Positions 31,736 through 43,719 of a stretch of 64,000 nucleotides of DNA are shown here, piece by piece (the stretch's first letter is position 1; every line of letters starts with the position of its first letter). This stretch comes from Leucosporidium creatinivorum (Eukaryota; Basidiomycota; Microbotryomycetes; Leucosporidiales; Leucosporidiaceae), in contig BCKL01000013.1 in the NCBI GenBank assembly GCA_001600635.1, positions 679,396-743,395 of the forward strand, given 5' to 3'. The notes under the pieces are model-generated. The model saw only the letters and a program-made list of their open reading frames with translations, searched no databases and was not told where the DNA came from. Position numbers and translations under genes: made by a program.

Positions 31736-34700
31736 ATGAAGTTTGAGACTTCTCTGCTGTTCAACGCGGTCCCAGAATGGACTTCGTACTACATCAAGTG
31801 AGTTTGGCAGCTGAGGGCTCTTCGCTGAGCGTGGGCCGTTAATTGGGAGACGACGGACGGGACGGCGATGGCTGGGGAATGGCTGGGGTGTACCATAGCA
31901 AAAGAGACTCGCTGTGCTGCAGCCTTTCGCTGCTCCGCTGCCCTACAGCTCCCGGCGCGCCGCTCATCAACAAAGCTGATCTTCGCTCTCCGCTTCACAG
32001 CTATGGCCAGCTCAAGACGGCCATCTACCGCTTTGAGAAGCAAGCGCTAGCACCTCCACCTACATCCTACACCGACGAAGAGCCGACCCCTTCCAACCTC
32101 GAATCCGCTCAGCTTCTCGCTTCCGCCTCCGCCATCCAAACTCCCAACACGAATGAGAAGATCTTTACCCGTCTCCTCGACCAGGAGCTGCACAAGATTA
32201 CCGAGTTTTACGTTGAGAAGGAGCGGGAGCTGCTCGGAGACCTCGCGATGCTGCAGGCCGACGTCGAGCGCATCGAGGACGAGGCATCAGGCTTCAGCGG
32301 CCAAGGAGCTACCTCGGGCGGATCCGACACGGAGGACGAAGACGCTGGTGGGGATAGCGAGGACGACGAGCAAGGAGTCGCTGCTCGCACCAGCCGGCTG
32401 TTCAAGGGCGCCATCGAGACGGTCTTCTCCAACCCGAGCAACTACGATGCCGCCAAGCGCGCCGGTCGCAAGGCCAGGATGCGCCGGAATCCTTCATCGT
32501 CGAGGAGCGTGGACGCCAAGGGCAAGCGCCCCCGCGCGTGGAGCAACGCCAGCGCAACGAGCGATTTGCTTGACCTCGAGGAGGAGCCGAGCGAGGAGAA
32601 CGGAGAGGCCGTGCCCGAGGGCGTCGAGTTCCCCGTCACGCCAACGCTCAAGCGGAGTCAGTCAAATCACCTCAAGGCTAGCCAGAGCGCTCGGAAACGC
32701 GAGAACAGCAAGATGGGACAGAGCGTCGCTAGCTTCGGCGATGAGGACGATGGGCTCGCCGAGGGCTTCTGGGCGGGCAAGAGCGATTGGGCCATCGACA
32801 ACCGGATCATGTACAAGAGGAGGATTGCCGCTCTGTATACGGTAAGTTGTCGGAGACACTCCGTTACAGCTCGAGCTCGAGCTAATTCGCTCGGCCTTCG
32901 CAGTCCCTCTCCGAGCTCAAGCAATACGTCGACCTCAACTACACGGGACTGAGCAAGGTCATCAAGAAGTAAGCCTTTCATCACTTGCTTCTCGAGGTGC
33001 TCCCTTACCGACCTCTCTCCCGCAGGTATGACAAGATCACCAACTCGGCTCTCCGTCCTCGGTACATGAAGGAGGTCGTCGACACCACCTTCCCCTTCGA
33101 GCCCGTCACCCAAGAGCGCCTCAGCAACGCCATCCACTCTCTCGTACCCCTCTACGCCGACATGGCCACCGGCGGCAACGAGGAAGGCGCCCTCAAGCAG
33201 CTCAACGCCCACCTTCGCGAGCACGTCGTCTGGGAGCGCAACACCGTCTGGCGCGAGATGATTGGACTGGAGCGTCGCGGATGGGGAGGAGCGACGGGCT
33301 CAGGATCAGGCAAGAGGGGCACCGACGTGCCGATTGTGCAGGGCGTTTCGGTCGAGAGTAAGACGGAGCTCAACACTCCCGTCGGCCGCTTTTACCTCCC
33401 ATCATGGCTCACGAGCCAAGTCGTCGCGGGTGTACTCGCTCTGCTGCTGTTTGGAGGCCTCCTCAACGCGCAGTGGTTCGACCGAGTCGAGGAGCAGAAC
33501 TGCCTCGCGCTTCTCGCCTTCGTCACGATCTTCTGGGCTCTCGAGGTGAGTTGACTGCTCCCGGCGGTACTCAAGACTCGCTGACCTTCCTCGCACGCCA
33601 CAGATCGTCCCCCTCTTCGTCACCGCGCTCATGGTCCCCTTCCTCGTCGTCGTCCTTCGTGTACTGCGCTCGGCCGATGGAGAAGACCGACGCCTGACTG
33701 CTGGCGAGTCGACCAAGTGAGTTCGCTCAGGCTCTATCTTAGCGAGCATATCACTAATCCCCTACACCCGCAGGTACATCTTCGGGCAGATGTTCAGCCC
33801 CACTATCATGCTTCTGCTCGGTGGCTTCACCCTCGCCGCCGCGCTCAGCAAGCAGAACATTGACAAGGTCCTCGCCACCAAGGTGCTGAGCCTCGCCGGC
33901 ACCAAACCCCGATCGGTCCTCCTCGCCTACATGTGCGTCGCATGCTTCGCCAGCATGTGGATCTCCAACGTCGCCGCGCCCGTGCTCTGCTACTCTCTCA
34001 TTCAGGTAAGTTCGGATTCTCTCATCGCTGCAAGCGCTGCAGAGACATTCTTTCTGACACTTTCGACCCCACAGCCCATCCTCCGTACCCTCCCTCCTCA
34101 AGCGCCCTTCTCCAAGTCGCTCATCCTCGGGATCGCCCTCGCCTCCAACATCGGCGGCATGGCCTCCCCCATCTCCTCGCCCCAGAACCTCATCGCCCTC
34201 GAGTACATGTCTCCCGCCATCTCGTGGCTCGGCTGGTTTGCCGTCTCGATCCCCGTCGCCTCCACCTCCATCTTCATCATCTGGTTGATCCTCCTTTGGA
34301 GCTACCGCTCGGGCAAGGGCATCGTCATCAACCCCGTTCGCGTCAACAGGGAGCCATGGACCAAGACGCAGTGGTTCGTCTCGGTCGTCACCCTCGGTAC
34401 GATTGTGCTGTGGTGCGTCGAGTCGCGCCTCGCCTGGCTTCTCGGCGACATGGGCATCATCGCCATCATCCCGATCGTCCTCTTCTACGGCACAGGTATT
34501 CTTCGCAAGGTGGGCACTTTCCTTGAGCTGAGTCATCGCTTGCCCGCTAACAGCGTGTTATCCCGTACAGGCCGACTTTGACCACTCGCCTTGGTCCATC
34601 GTCTTCCTCGCGATGGGAGGTATCGCGCTCGGAAAGGCTGTCCTCTCGTCTGGTCTACTCGATGACATGTAAGTTGGTGCTGTGGATCTACTTGAAGTTC

Positions 34701-35308
34701 CTCGCTGACATCTCGCTCGGTGCGCAGGGACTCGGTCATCCAAGAACTGGTGCTCGGCCTCGACATTTGGCCCATTCTCGCCATCTTCTCGGTCGTCGTC
34801 CTCGTAATCGCCACTCTCATTTCGCACACGTATGTCTCTCGTGCCTCCGCTTCCCTCGAGCTTCGCTGACCTCTCCTCCGACTCGCAGAATCGCCTCGGT
34901 ACTTGTCGTGCCCATCGCTGCTCAGATTGGAGCAGCCATGGAGGTTCCTCACCCTCGCCTGCTCATCTTCGCTACCGCGCTGATTTGCAGTGCCGGAATG
35001 GGATTGCCTATTAGTGGATTGTGAGTCGTCGTCTCGAATGGCCGTTGATCTCGGCGCTGACCATTCGCCTTCTTCTCGCAGCCCGAATCTTCAAGCGTTC
35101 GTCTCTCTCGCTGCATCCGATCTCAAGCGTCGAGCTCAAGTATCTGACTGTCCCTTTGCTCTCCCACAGCATCAACGTCGAGGACGACATGGGCCAGCGC
35201 TACCTCGAGCCGAGCGACTTCTTCAAGAACGGTATCCCCGCTAGTATAATCGCCGTCATCGTCGTCATTACTGTCGGCTACGGTATCATGCGCGCGTTGG
35301 GAATGTAG
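31736..35308 (+). CDS. SPX-domain low-affinity phosphate transporter (PHO87/PHO90/PHO91 type)
   Basis: Phosphate transporter of plasma or vacuolar membrane, gated through inositol-pyrophosphate sensing by its SPX domain. The start was chosen where the SPX begins: MKFETSLLFNAVPEWTSYYI, NYGQLKTAIYRFEKQ. A long acidic, Ser-rich insertion follows (about 32290-32720). SPX ends with LKQYVDLNYTGLSKVIKKYD. A DASS/NadC-type (divalent anion:sodium symporter) membrane part begins near 33400. Its segments include FGQMFSPTIMLLLGGFTLAA, ACFASMWISNVAAPVLCYSL, GIALASNIGGMASPISSPQN and FVTIFWALEIVPLFVTALMV. The C-terminal hairpin reads GMGLPISGFPNLQA, EDDMGQRYLEPSDFFKNGIP and VITVGYGIMRALGM, TAG at 35306-35308. 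About ten exons. PHO91 is closest in the last segment, but the exact orthologue is uncertain. Confidence 0.92.
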
Positions 35309-35558
35309 GGGAGCGAGGAGCAGCTGCGTAGAGCACGGAGGAGTTGAGGTGACCCGAACGATAGATGCTATCCTTTTGCAGATCGGGGAGATGGAAACCG
35401 CTCAGAGAAGTTGAGAAGTCAAGCTGTCGAACAGTCGCAAGCTCCGAGCGCTGAGAAAGTGCTCAGACGACGAGCTCGACTAGATCAAAATCGAGCCGCT
35501 CATCTTTTGCTCTCCTCCCACTCGCTCGCTTCGTCGGTTGCTCGCTCGCCTCGCTACG
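35309..35558. other. Intergenic region phosphate transporter / SANT-F
   Basis: 250 nt, presumed SANT-F promoter. Nothing else recognised. Confidence 0.4.
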
Positions 35559-36563
35559 ATGTCTCCTTTCACTTGGACTCCCTGGCTACTGAACCAGCTC
35601 TCGATGCTCGCCAAGGACCCTCGAACTCAGAACGACTGGACTGCCATCAAGCAGCGGCTCGCGGAGCTGGCGCCTGAGGCTGGGGCGTTCTCGGACTCGC
35701 AAGTCTCGCAGAAAGTTCAGGAGCTCGAGGGTGAGACTCTTCGTCAAAACGAAGCTTCCGCAAGCTGACCTGTACTCGACTACAGCCGCCGACGCTGACC
35801 GCCAGGGTGAGCGCTTCATCTTCGCGGGTTGGACGAGCTTACAGCTGACCCCCCTTCACTACTCGAAATCAGACGCCCCTCAAGTCAAACATCCTCGCCC
35901 CCCGAAGCGCAACTACAGTACGCGGTCGGGTGAAGGCGACTCGGATTCGCAGGAGAGGCCGGCTCGCGGCGGGCCTTCCTCTCTCTCGGTCGTGGACGAG
36001 GAGGACGAGGAGGATCAGGTCGATACCCTGCAAGGTGAGTCCCAAAAGCATCCCCAAAAGCATTTACACAGAGCTCACGAGACTCTCAGCCCTCGCAAAT
36101 ACGCCTCGAACCCCGGCTCAACCTTCGGCCCACGACGGCGAGGCGCACTCTAGCGACGAGGAGCTCTCCAAGGTCTCCATCAAGACGGTAAGCTACTCTG
36201 CAGATAGTATGTAGTTCCTCGCTGACCTCTCGACTGCTCACCCTCCCCAGCTAAAGGAGCAAATTGACCGCCGAGAAAAAAAGAAGAGGAGGAAGGAGGT
36301 TCGCTCGCCTCTCCCGTCACGTATCGTACAGCGCTAATCATCCAAACTCTCCCGTCACATCCGAACAGGGCAAGCAGAAGACCCAGCTCCTTCAGCTCGA
36401 GTTGCACAACGTCGAGAAGGAGAAAACGGCGGCGGAGATGCACCACCGAGATGTGAGGTACGCTGTGCGCGAGGGTGTGCGAAGTGAGTTGTCATACCTC
36501 CCTCTATCCTCGAGTACTGGCGGGCTTACCCCTTCATCACCTCGAGCAGACATCCCCGAGTGA
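35559..36563 (+). CDS. SANT-F: SANT-like coiled-coil protein, paralogue of SANT-J
   Basis: Function unknown. The start reads MSPFTWTPWLLNQLSMLAKD, then NDWTAIKQRLAELAPEAGAF and SDSQVSQKVQELE, a divergent SANT-like helix-turn-helix without the helix-3 Trp. Short exons follow: one Pro/basic (VKHPRPPKRNYSTRSGEGDS), one very acidic (SVVDEEDEEDQVDTL), then SSDEELSKVSIKT. The C-terminus is a coiled coil split over two exons: LKEQIDRREKKKRRKE and KTQLLQLELHNVEKEKTAAE, then RYAVREGVR. The last exon adds only NIPE before TGA 36561-36563. SANT-J on the other strand has the same start (W..AST/LNQL, SESQLAARMQELEG), the same KKKRR-E coiled coil and the same REGV ending. Confidence 0.72.
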
Positions 36564-36940
36564 GCGCCGAGGTGAGCTTGGAGGAGAGGGCTACGAAGCG
36601 GATAGGCGTAGTGGAGCTTGAAAAGTGCTTAGGAGTAGTGAACAGCTTCTTGACCTCCTTTAAATGTCTCAATATGATGTAGCAAAGCGAGCGGATCCGT
36701 CCTCGACTTCTCGGCGCCATTCAGAAGCTCGGCGATGCGCTAGACAGCTCACGATTGGCGCGAGAGGTGCCAGCGAGAGCAAGAAGCAAGAAGTTCAATT
36801 CTATATGCTCCAAGAACTCCTCGACGACGCTCAAGCAACGTGCTCCAGCGACTCTCTAGGTCGGAAAGTCGAGCCTCTCGCGGCTTGACTTCCGACCACT
36901 CGCCTCGTCTCAAGACCGTCTCGCCCGCCGCTTCATCAGG
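36564..36940. other. Intergenic region SANT-F / SANT-G
   Basis: 377 nt without a supported gene. Presumed SANT-G promoter. Confidence 0.5.
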
Positions 36941-37802
36941 ATGGGCAAGCGCTGGACCTCATCTGAAGATCAAGAGATCCGAAACTTCGTTGCTAGCGCT
37001 CCAACCAACGACGTCGGGATCATTTGGGCGGGGATCACCAAACGGCTGCCTCGTCGCAAGCAAAAAGCTTGCCGCCAGCGCTGGGCTACTCTCAAGAAGG
37101 CTACCCTAGGAGCGCGTAAGTTTTTGCGCTCTAAGGAGGTACAGCAGCTACTTACTCGTCCAATCAGCGGTCAAGACAGCTTCCGCCGCCGCTCAGCCTC
37201 GCGCGAGCTCCTCGTCGTCTCCTCGCAAGTCGCAGGGTGGGGCGCTCTGGTTTCGGACAGCTACAGACGCAATCACTAACCTCCGTCTTCGCCTAAAGCC
37301 CGTCACCCGTCTGTTTCTCGCCCTACTTCCGCTCGCGCCGCCAACACCGATGAGGAGGAGAGGGAAAGCGAGGTGCAGGAGGAGAGAATGGTGAAGAGGC
37401 AGGTGCGTTGCTACTCTCGATTCAAATCTGAGCTCTTTGCTGACGCTTCGCTCATCGAACAGCTCATCAGCAGGAAGCACGACCTCGACGAGGCCATCGC
37501 CGAGCTCGATGTGGGTGGTCCTCCTCCGAGCTTTCTTCCCTTCTCTCACCTCTTCCTCCCCTTCTAGGTCTTTCACGGTCATCGCATGCTGGAGGAGGAC
37601 ATTCGTCATGTCAAGGCCGTCACTGCCATCAAGCAGGACCACACCAAGGATCTCGTCAAGCTCACCGACCGCGAGGTCGAGCGCCTTAGGCTCGCCGCGA
37701 TCTTTAACGATCCCGATCTCGTGAGTCGGTGCGATATATTACTGGTGAGTACTCGTCCGAGTAGCTCTGACCTTCCTTCCTTCGCAGATGACTCAGGACT
37801 GA
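36941..37802 (+). CDS. SANT-G: Myb/SANT-like coiled-coil protein, paralogue of SANT-I
   Basis: Function unknown, but this is the clearest Myb repeat of the cluster: MGKRWTSSEDQEIRNFVASA, IIWAGITKRLPRRKQKACRQ and RWATLKK, with three helices, framing Trp residues and C-x3-W. No intron splits that Trp, unlike SANT-A to E. Introns lie after the repeat. A Ser/Ala-rich basic linker follows (AQPRASSSSSPRKSQ). An acidic stretch (TDEEERESEVQEER) leads into the coiled coil LISRKHDLDEAIAEL, then HRMLEEDIRHVKAVTAIKQD and KLTDREVERLRLAAI. A tiny last exon MTQD ends at TGA 37800-37802. SANT-I has the same coiled coil (DHDLLKEDIRHQIALPQARK, LEVERLKLK) and also a tiny last exon. Confidence 0.75.
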
Positions 37803-38270
37803 ACGGCTCGCAGCGAGAAGCCGAGGCGGATAGGTTAGCTTAGGGCGGGGCGGCGTTGTAGTCTTGGGGCGTCTTAGCACAGAGAGTCGTTCATGAGCTG
37901 CCGTCGACCGTCTCGGCCGAGCGAGCAACACCGGCTCGTCCATTGGCGCATAGTCAGGGAGGCGAGGCGAGCGAGCGTCGAGAGTGAGACCGACTGAGGA
38001 ACGCCGAGCCCTCCTAGTTGACTACTCACTCGATGGCCCGCTCTCGCTCTCGCTAACGCTCTCGGCCACTCTAGACCGCTGTCCGACTCGAGTGAACGAC
38101 GATACAGATCCTTGCAGCGGCTCTGCCGAGCCTACGAAAAGGGGAGAGGGGAATCTAACGACGATGAGAGGGTACTGCAGCAGGGATGAGAGGGGTCGAG
38201 CGCACTACGGCGCGACTAGGACAACAAGAGGAGGTAGGATTGAGAGCTGTACAGTGCGAAGAGAGGATAA
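37803..38270. other. Convergent intergenic region SANT-G / TBC gene
   Basis: 468 nt holding two 3' flanks. No gene or RNA recognised. Confidence 0.5.
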
Positions 38271-41200
38271 TCAAGGGGGAGGAATCGAGGTGGAGGAGGA
38301 CGAGTCGGCCGTTGAGCCGTCGTCTGCATCGTCGGGCGAGATGCCGAGCTCGACTTGGAGATCGGCGACGTGCTTGTTCCGGAGGACGGAGATGTCGCGG
38401 TCCTTGATGAGAGCGCGAAGGTCCTCGCAGGCGATCTGCTCGGCGAAGGGGGAAGGTCAGCTTGCCGCTTTATCGCGAGAGATGATGCTCGACACACCTT
38501 GAGTAGCTTGTCGACCTGGTAGAGATGAGTTGTCATAGCCCTCATGAGAGCGTAAAGGTTCGCTGCCGAGTCGCAAGCGAGGATCTCGTCGTGGTTCATC
38601 TGGATGATTGCGACAGCGACGCGGAAGAGCATGACGGTGCCGAGGACGAAGATGAGGTCCCAGACGCGGCTGTGGAGGGGTGGCGGAGGTCAGTACGAAG
38701 TTCGAAAGCCGGCGAAGGGCAGAATCGACGAACAGCAGCGTCTGCGAAGATGAAGCGGGTCAGCGAGCTGTTCGGGAGGATCGTCGAGACCATTTGGGAC
38801 TCACCTGGATAGGTAGAGCATCTGTGAAGAGGCTGAGGAACCAGCCGAAGGTCACCGCTGGCAGTTCGACGCCCAGGTCCTCGAGGTGAGTTGCAACGTC
38901 GGGGTGCAGTCGCTCGATGAGGTCGCGGAGGACTCGTTGATCCGCCTGCGAGACGAGTAGGTGCGAGGTGTAGTAGTCGGAAGGGAGGATTTTCTGTCGA
39001 GGGAACAATCGAGGTCAGCGGCTGGCTTCGGCGAGTGAGGAGACGGGCGAAAGACAAACCTCGATGATGCACACGAGCACCCAGAAGGCGTCCTCTTCTG
39101 CAGGATGAGTGAGAAGAAGCGTAGCTGTGAGGTTGTTCATGCCTTGGCAGTCTGCGAGACGTTCAAGGGGAAAGTCAGCTTCGCCGAGGAGAGCGAGCGC
39201 CGAGCTAGTAACTCACAGCCGATCTTGGGGTTGCGCCACGAGTAGGCGATGAGGACGTTCCGTAGCTTGGCGACTCCTGGGCCGTTGCCGGCGAAGAAGA
39301 CGTTGGTAGGGAAGGTGCGATGGCCTGTTGATAAGGAGAGGTCAGTCGAGCTAGGCGGCGAGCGCTGAGATGAGGGGAGCTCACAGTCCATGTCGATCTG
39401 ATTCAAGCATAGATTCTCCTCGCTCTTGTGCTGGGCGAGGAGCTCTTGGTACAGCCCTGGCTCTCGCGCCTCGTTGGCGCCCGAGCATTCGGCCCAGATC
39501 CTGCTCGGCGGAGAAGGTCAGCGTTCATGCTCGCCCTCGCCGGAGGGAATAAGGGCCACGAGAATTCACTTTGGACGATAAGCGATGGGCACCCCCTTCC
39601 GCACCAACTCTTTAAACTCTGCCCAATCCTCCTTGCCACTCTTGCCGGCCAAGCCCATCTGACTCACGCCCACCAGATCCTCACTCCAAGCCTTCTCACT
39701 CAAATCCTCGCTACTCGCCTCCCTCGCCGCAAACGCCTCGCCGACCAATTCTGCTCCATCTGCCGTAGCCATGATCGTCCTCGGACGATCCTGCGCTCGC
39801 TGTCGCCGCCGAGCTCTCGAGGAGGAGGAAGCGGATTTGTCGTCGGCGGTGTTGGGGTGCTTGGAGTGGGAGGAGCCTTTGGTGAGCACGGATTGACGCC
39901 GCTGGATGAAGGAGTCCCAGGCGATCTTTTGGGCGTGCTCGAGGGCGTCGGACATGTCCTTGAGGGTCGTGAGAAGGAGCTTCATGCTCTGAGGACCGGG
40001 AGGGCGAGTAGGTGGTGGATTGGAGGAGGAGGATGGGGAGCGAACGAGGCGAGTCGGTCGGTGAGGTTGTGGGGAGAGGGGGGAGGTGCCGTTCGAGTTC
40101 GAAGAATAAGGAGGAGCGAGGGAAGGCGTGCCGGTCGGAGTGGTGGGAACGGGAGGCGAGCTGTCTGAGCTGTTGCTCGTAGTCGCTCCTCCGAGACTCG
40201 GGATCGGACTCTTTGGCGCCGGACTCCTACTCGTCGCAGGACTACTCCCTCCTCCCGACCCCGACCCAGGAGCAACAGAAGGCAACCCCATCGCCACTCG
40301 CATCGCCTCCAACTCTCTCTCCAACTCTTCCTTCCCTCCCGCTTCGGCCTGCGCCTCTGCCTCCTCAATCAACGCGGCTGCCGCTCTCAACGCCTCCGTC
40401 TCTTCCTCGCTCGTCTCCCCTCCTCGCGCTAGGCGATCCTTCCTCCGCCGAGCCTCTCGAAGGAGCTTCATCCCGCTCCTCACATCATAGACGAACCCAT
40501 ATCGATCGACCAGCGGGCCCTCTCCATACTTGCCACCACCCCCCTTCTCGCTCGAAGAAGCCCGAGCAAACGAGTTCTGGCTCTGCAGCGCAAAAGTGGG
40601 AGGGGCCGCCTCGCCCGACATGGTCGAGAGCTCCATGGTCGTTGGTGCTGAGGAGAGGGGAGAGGAGAGGTTGGAAGCTGTTGGCTCTAGGGCGAGGAGG
40701 GAGGTCGAGTGCGAGGAGAGGGAGACGGAGGTGGAGGGCGTGGAGAGGGCGGGTTGGGCGAAGGGCGAGTAGCGCGAGAGCTTGGGGAAGAGGGTGAGGT
40801 TTGGTGGATCTGAGGTCGTGGGCGTTGAGCGCCGGATGCCGTCCGATTGGGAACGCTTCATGCCGGTGCTGCTTGCGCTGATGCTCAAGGTGGCGGCGGA
40901 AGAGGAGGAAGAGACGGAAGCGCCGAGGCCTAATGCTCGACCAAAAGCGCCCTTGGCGGTCGAGACGTAACTGAGGTCCTTGTGGCTCTTGCTTTGGGGG
41001 ATGCCGCTGTCCTGCGAGGCCGAATACAGAGGCGTAGCGACGCTGAGGAAGGGAGGGACGTTCCGGCTGCCAGAGGAGCGACGACGAGCTTTGATCGTGT
41101 TGTCGCGGCTGGGGTGGTCCTCTTCCTCTTCTTCTCCCTTCCCCTCGGTCGACGAATCGTCGCCTTGTTGCAGCGAAGAGGCCGCGAGCGACTCGCCGTC

Positions 41201-43089
41201 CTGATCGGCGCTGGGTTGCGAGAGGGTCGAAGTGGGCACCGGGGTCGTGAGAGCGTGAGAAGGGCTAGCCATCGCGTTCTGTGAGTTGAGCGCCGGTGCA
41301 GCCCTTCCCTTCGGCCTCGAGAGCGTCGGCGAGCTGGGTGTTGAAGCCCTCCTCCCATTGCGCGCGACGAGGGGTAGAGAGGACTCCTCATCGGAGGTAG
41401 TGATTGAGGTGGCGAGGGTGTTGGGAATCGATTTGACGGAGAGGAGCGAATCGGGAGGAGGAGAGCCATCGTGGCGTTGTGGGGAAGTGGTGGAGGAGGC
41501 GTCGGATTGACCGCGCCGGCGAGTAGGGGAGGAGGGTGAAGAGGCGGAGGAGAGCCCAAAGAAGCCGAGCGACGAATTGGGCATCGGGGTGGTGAGATCT
41601 CCCTCGCCTGGCGTTTCTGGCTCGGCGTCCCCTTCTTCCTCCTCTCGCTCGGGAGTGGTATCCCGCTCGCCTCGCTCCGAGACATCTCCACCTTCCGGCT
41701 CCTCGACGATCGATCCCGTTTCCCCTTCATCACCCTTGACCGAGCTCGCCTGGCCCAAGGCACTCCGCCTTCCATCCTGCTCCTTCCCTCCCCGACCCCA
41801 TCCTTTCCACCCAATCCACTCGCCATACCCTCCTTTTCCTTCTGCTCCCTCGCCGATCGAAGATGATCCACTAGCTGTACTAGCCACGCTCTTGATGCTG
41901 TCCGAGCGATGGTGCCGGCGCTTGGACTTGCCAGCGGGGGAGGTCGAGGCGGCGGGGACGTTGAGACCCGAAGAGGAGGAGGAGGGAGAGTTGGGAATGG
42001 GCGGTGAGAGGAGAGCGGGTGGTGGTGACTGGGATGAGGTGAAGCTGCCGAAGAGGCGGGAGGAGAGGGAAGCATGCCGTTGTCGGCCTTGTTTCGGCAT
42101 GGGCGCCGAGGTGGCGTGCGCCTCGAGGTCAGGGGTGGAGCGGGAGGAGGTGATGGAATGACGAGAGATGGAGGCGCTGTCGTCTGCTGTGCCGTCTTCG
42201 GAGGGGGTGGCGGCCGAGGGGAAGGAGTGGAGGGAATGGGTGGGAGGTGAGGTGCCGAAATCGAAAGCGTTTTCCGAGATGGCTTCGGTGAGGTCGTCCA
42301 GGTTGAGTAGAATCTGTTTGATGAGTATGTCAGCGAGGTGAGCTGTCAGAGTTCCAGCCAACGCACCTCTGCTACTCCCCCTCGGGTTCCAGCTGCTTCC
42401 TCCTCCTCCTGCCCCGCCCTCCTATCCTCCTGCCTCAACTCGATCCTCCAATCCTTTTTCCTCTCTCCCGTCTTCTTGTCTCCATCATCTCCCACGCCCA
42501 CTCTAGCCCTGACCCGCGCCCTCTCAATCTCGCCCTCTCCCACTTTAGCCTCCCTCGCCAATCCAGCCAGCACGTCGCACTCCTTGCCCTTCCTAGCGAG
42601 CTCGAGTTGCTGCTCCTCACTCTCTCGTGACAGAGCCGAGACGAGTGCGAGAAGATGGGAAGGAGGGAGAGCGGCGAGCGTCTCGGAAGGGAGGAGATGC
42701 GGTGGGGAGGGCAAGGAGAGGTATTTCGGTAGTGGTAGAGGGTGGGTCGCCGTTTCGTCGCCTTCATGTGAGAGGGTGGACATGGTGGTGCCTACGCTGA
42801 TGGATCGAGCGAGCGAAGCGGACGAGATGGACGAAGGGAGGTTCGGTTCTCTTCTGCCGCCCGCGATGGTAGCCGCACTAGCCCGCCTGGTCGCTAGTAG
42901 GATACTCTCATCGAGATGACTGTCCTCCTCTGCCGGTGAAGCGGGGAAGAGGGGACTTGCATTGGCGGTAGTGGAGGAGCCGGCGGAAGGGGGAGGGATG
43001 GGCGAAGGTTCGGGGAAGAGAGGCGGATTGGGGTGTTTGGAAGGGTCGGGAGAGAGGGGATGGTCGTGTAGGAGAGAAGGGGAGGGCAT
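38271..43089 (-). CDS. TBC-domain Rab GTPase-activating protein
   Basis: GAP for a Rab GTPase in membrane traffic. From ATG 43089 the N-terminal exon is Ser/Pro-rich, with a coiled segment rich in Glu and Arg (SALSRESEEQQLELARKGKE). The second, very long exon is low-complexity and has RYGFVYDVRSGMKLLREARR near its middle. The TBC domain starts after ELVRKGVPIAYRPKIWAECS. It continues QIDMDC, RTFPTNVFFAGNGPGVAKLR, VLIAYSWRNPKIGC, DCQGMNNLTATLLL and AFWVLVCIIE. The rest is KILPSDYYTSHLLVSQADQR, GVELPAVTFGWFLSLFTDAL and RVWDLIF, with the IxxDxxR arginine-finger strand (here DMDC..HRT) and the YxQ-like CQGMN glutamine finger. The C-terminus is acidic and Ser-rich, stop at 38271-38273. Which Rab it serves cannot be told. 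Confidence 0.92.
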
Positions 43090-43164
43090 TGTTCTGTAGG
43101 AGAGTAGCAGAGTCAGCGGTTGAGAGAGAGACGGACGGGCGAGAATGGGCGTTTGAGCGTGAGT

Positions 43165-43225
<61 letters not shown>
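43165..43225 (+). repeat. 61-nt poly-G homopolymer
   Basis: Uninterrupted G from 43165 to 43225. The length is probably approximate, because such runs are poorly sequenced and assembled. If real it could form G-quadruplexes between two divergent promoters. Confidence 0.6.
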
Positions 43226-43226
<1 letters not shown>

Positions 43227-43588
43227 AGTGAGAGAGCTACAGCTGCGAGTAGCCCGTGCGCCCGATGAAGAATAGGACGATATACTCACCTCTAGTCCGC
43301 TGATGAGCTACAAGGCGGTTCAAAGCTGCCTCCTCCTTTGAGCTCCCCAGTGACGCGAGCTTGACCGGATGCTCAGTCCCGAGTATGCTGGTGTGGTACA
43401 GGCGATGTAGCAGGAAACCGTCGGTGTAGGCTGTGGAACGATAGAAGCGCTGGAGAGAAGCGAAAGCGGCTCAAAGGCGCTCGAGGTGGAACGAAACGAG
43501 ACGAGACGAGACGCGGGTCGAGTTGAGTTGCTGCTGAAGTGGTGAGAGAGAGGAGCGTGCGCTAAGTAGCAGAGCAGCCTGGGTCGGA

Positions 43589-43604
43589 AGCTGTAGGTCG
43601 ATAG
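43589..43604 (+). promoter_or_regulatory. Shared 16-nt upstream element AGCTGTAGGTCGATAG
   Basis: Identical to 10169-10184. It lies 116 nt upstream of the NUP85 start. Function inferred only. Confidence 0.4.
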
Positions 43605-43719
43605 GTCGAGTCGAGTCCAAGCAGCGAGTGGTTCGGTTTCAAGAGTCGAATCCAACCTCGCGTCTCTCTCTCTCTCGCTCTCTCGCTCTCTAGCTCTCCC
43701 TCCGCCCAAATCGTTCGTT

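Larger units (their letters stand above)
43090..43719. other. Divergent promoter region TBC gene / NUP85
   Basis: 630 nt between divergent starts. It holds the 61-nt poly-G run, several CTACAG/CTGTAG words, the AGCTGTAGGTCGATAG element at 43589-43604, and a CT-rich stretch at about 43662-43700 just before the NUP85 start. Confidence 0.6.

Noticed and set aside
40930-42075. 381-residue frame in the long TBC exon
   Set aside because: Same strand, shifted frame of low-complexity coding sequence. The main frame continues unbroken to the TBC domain.
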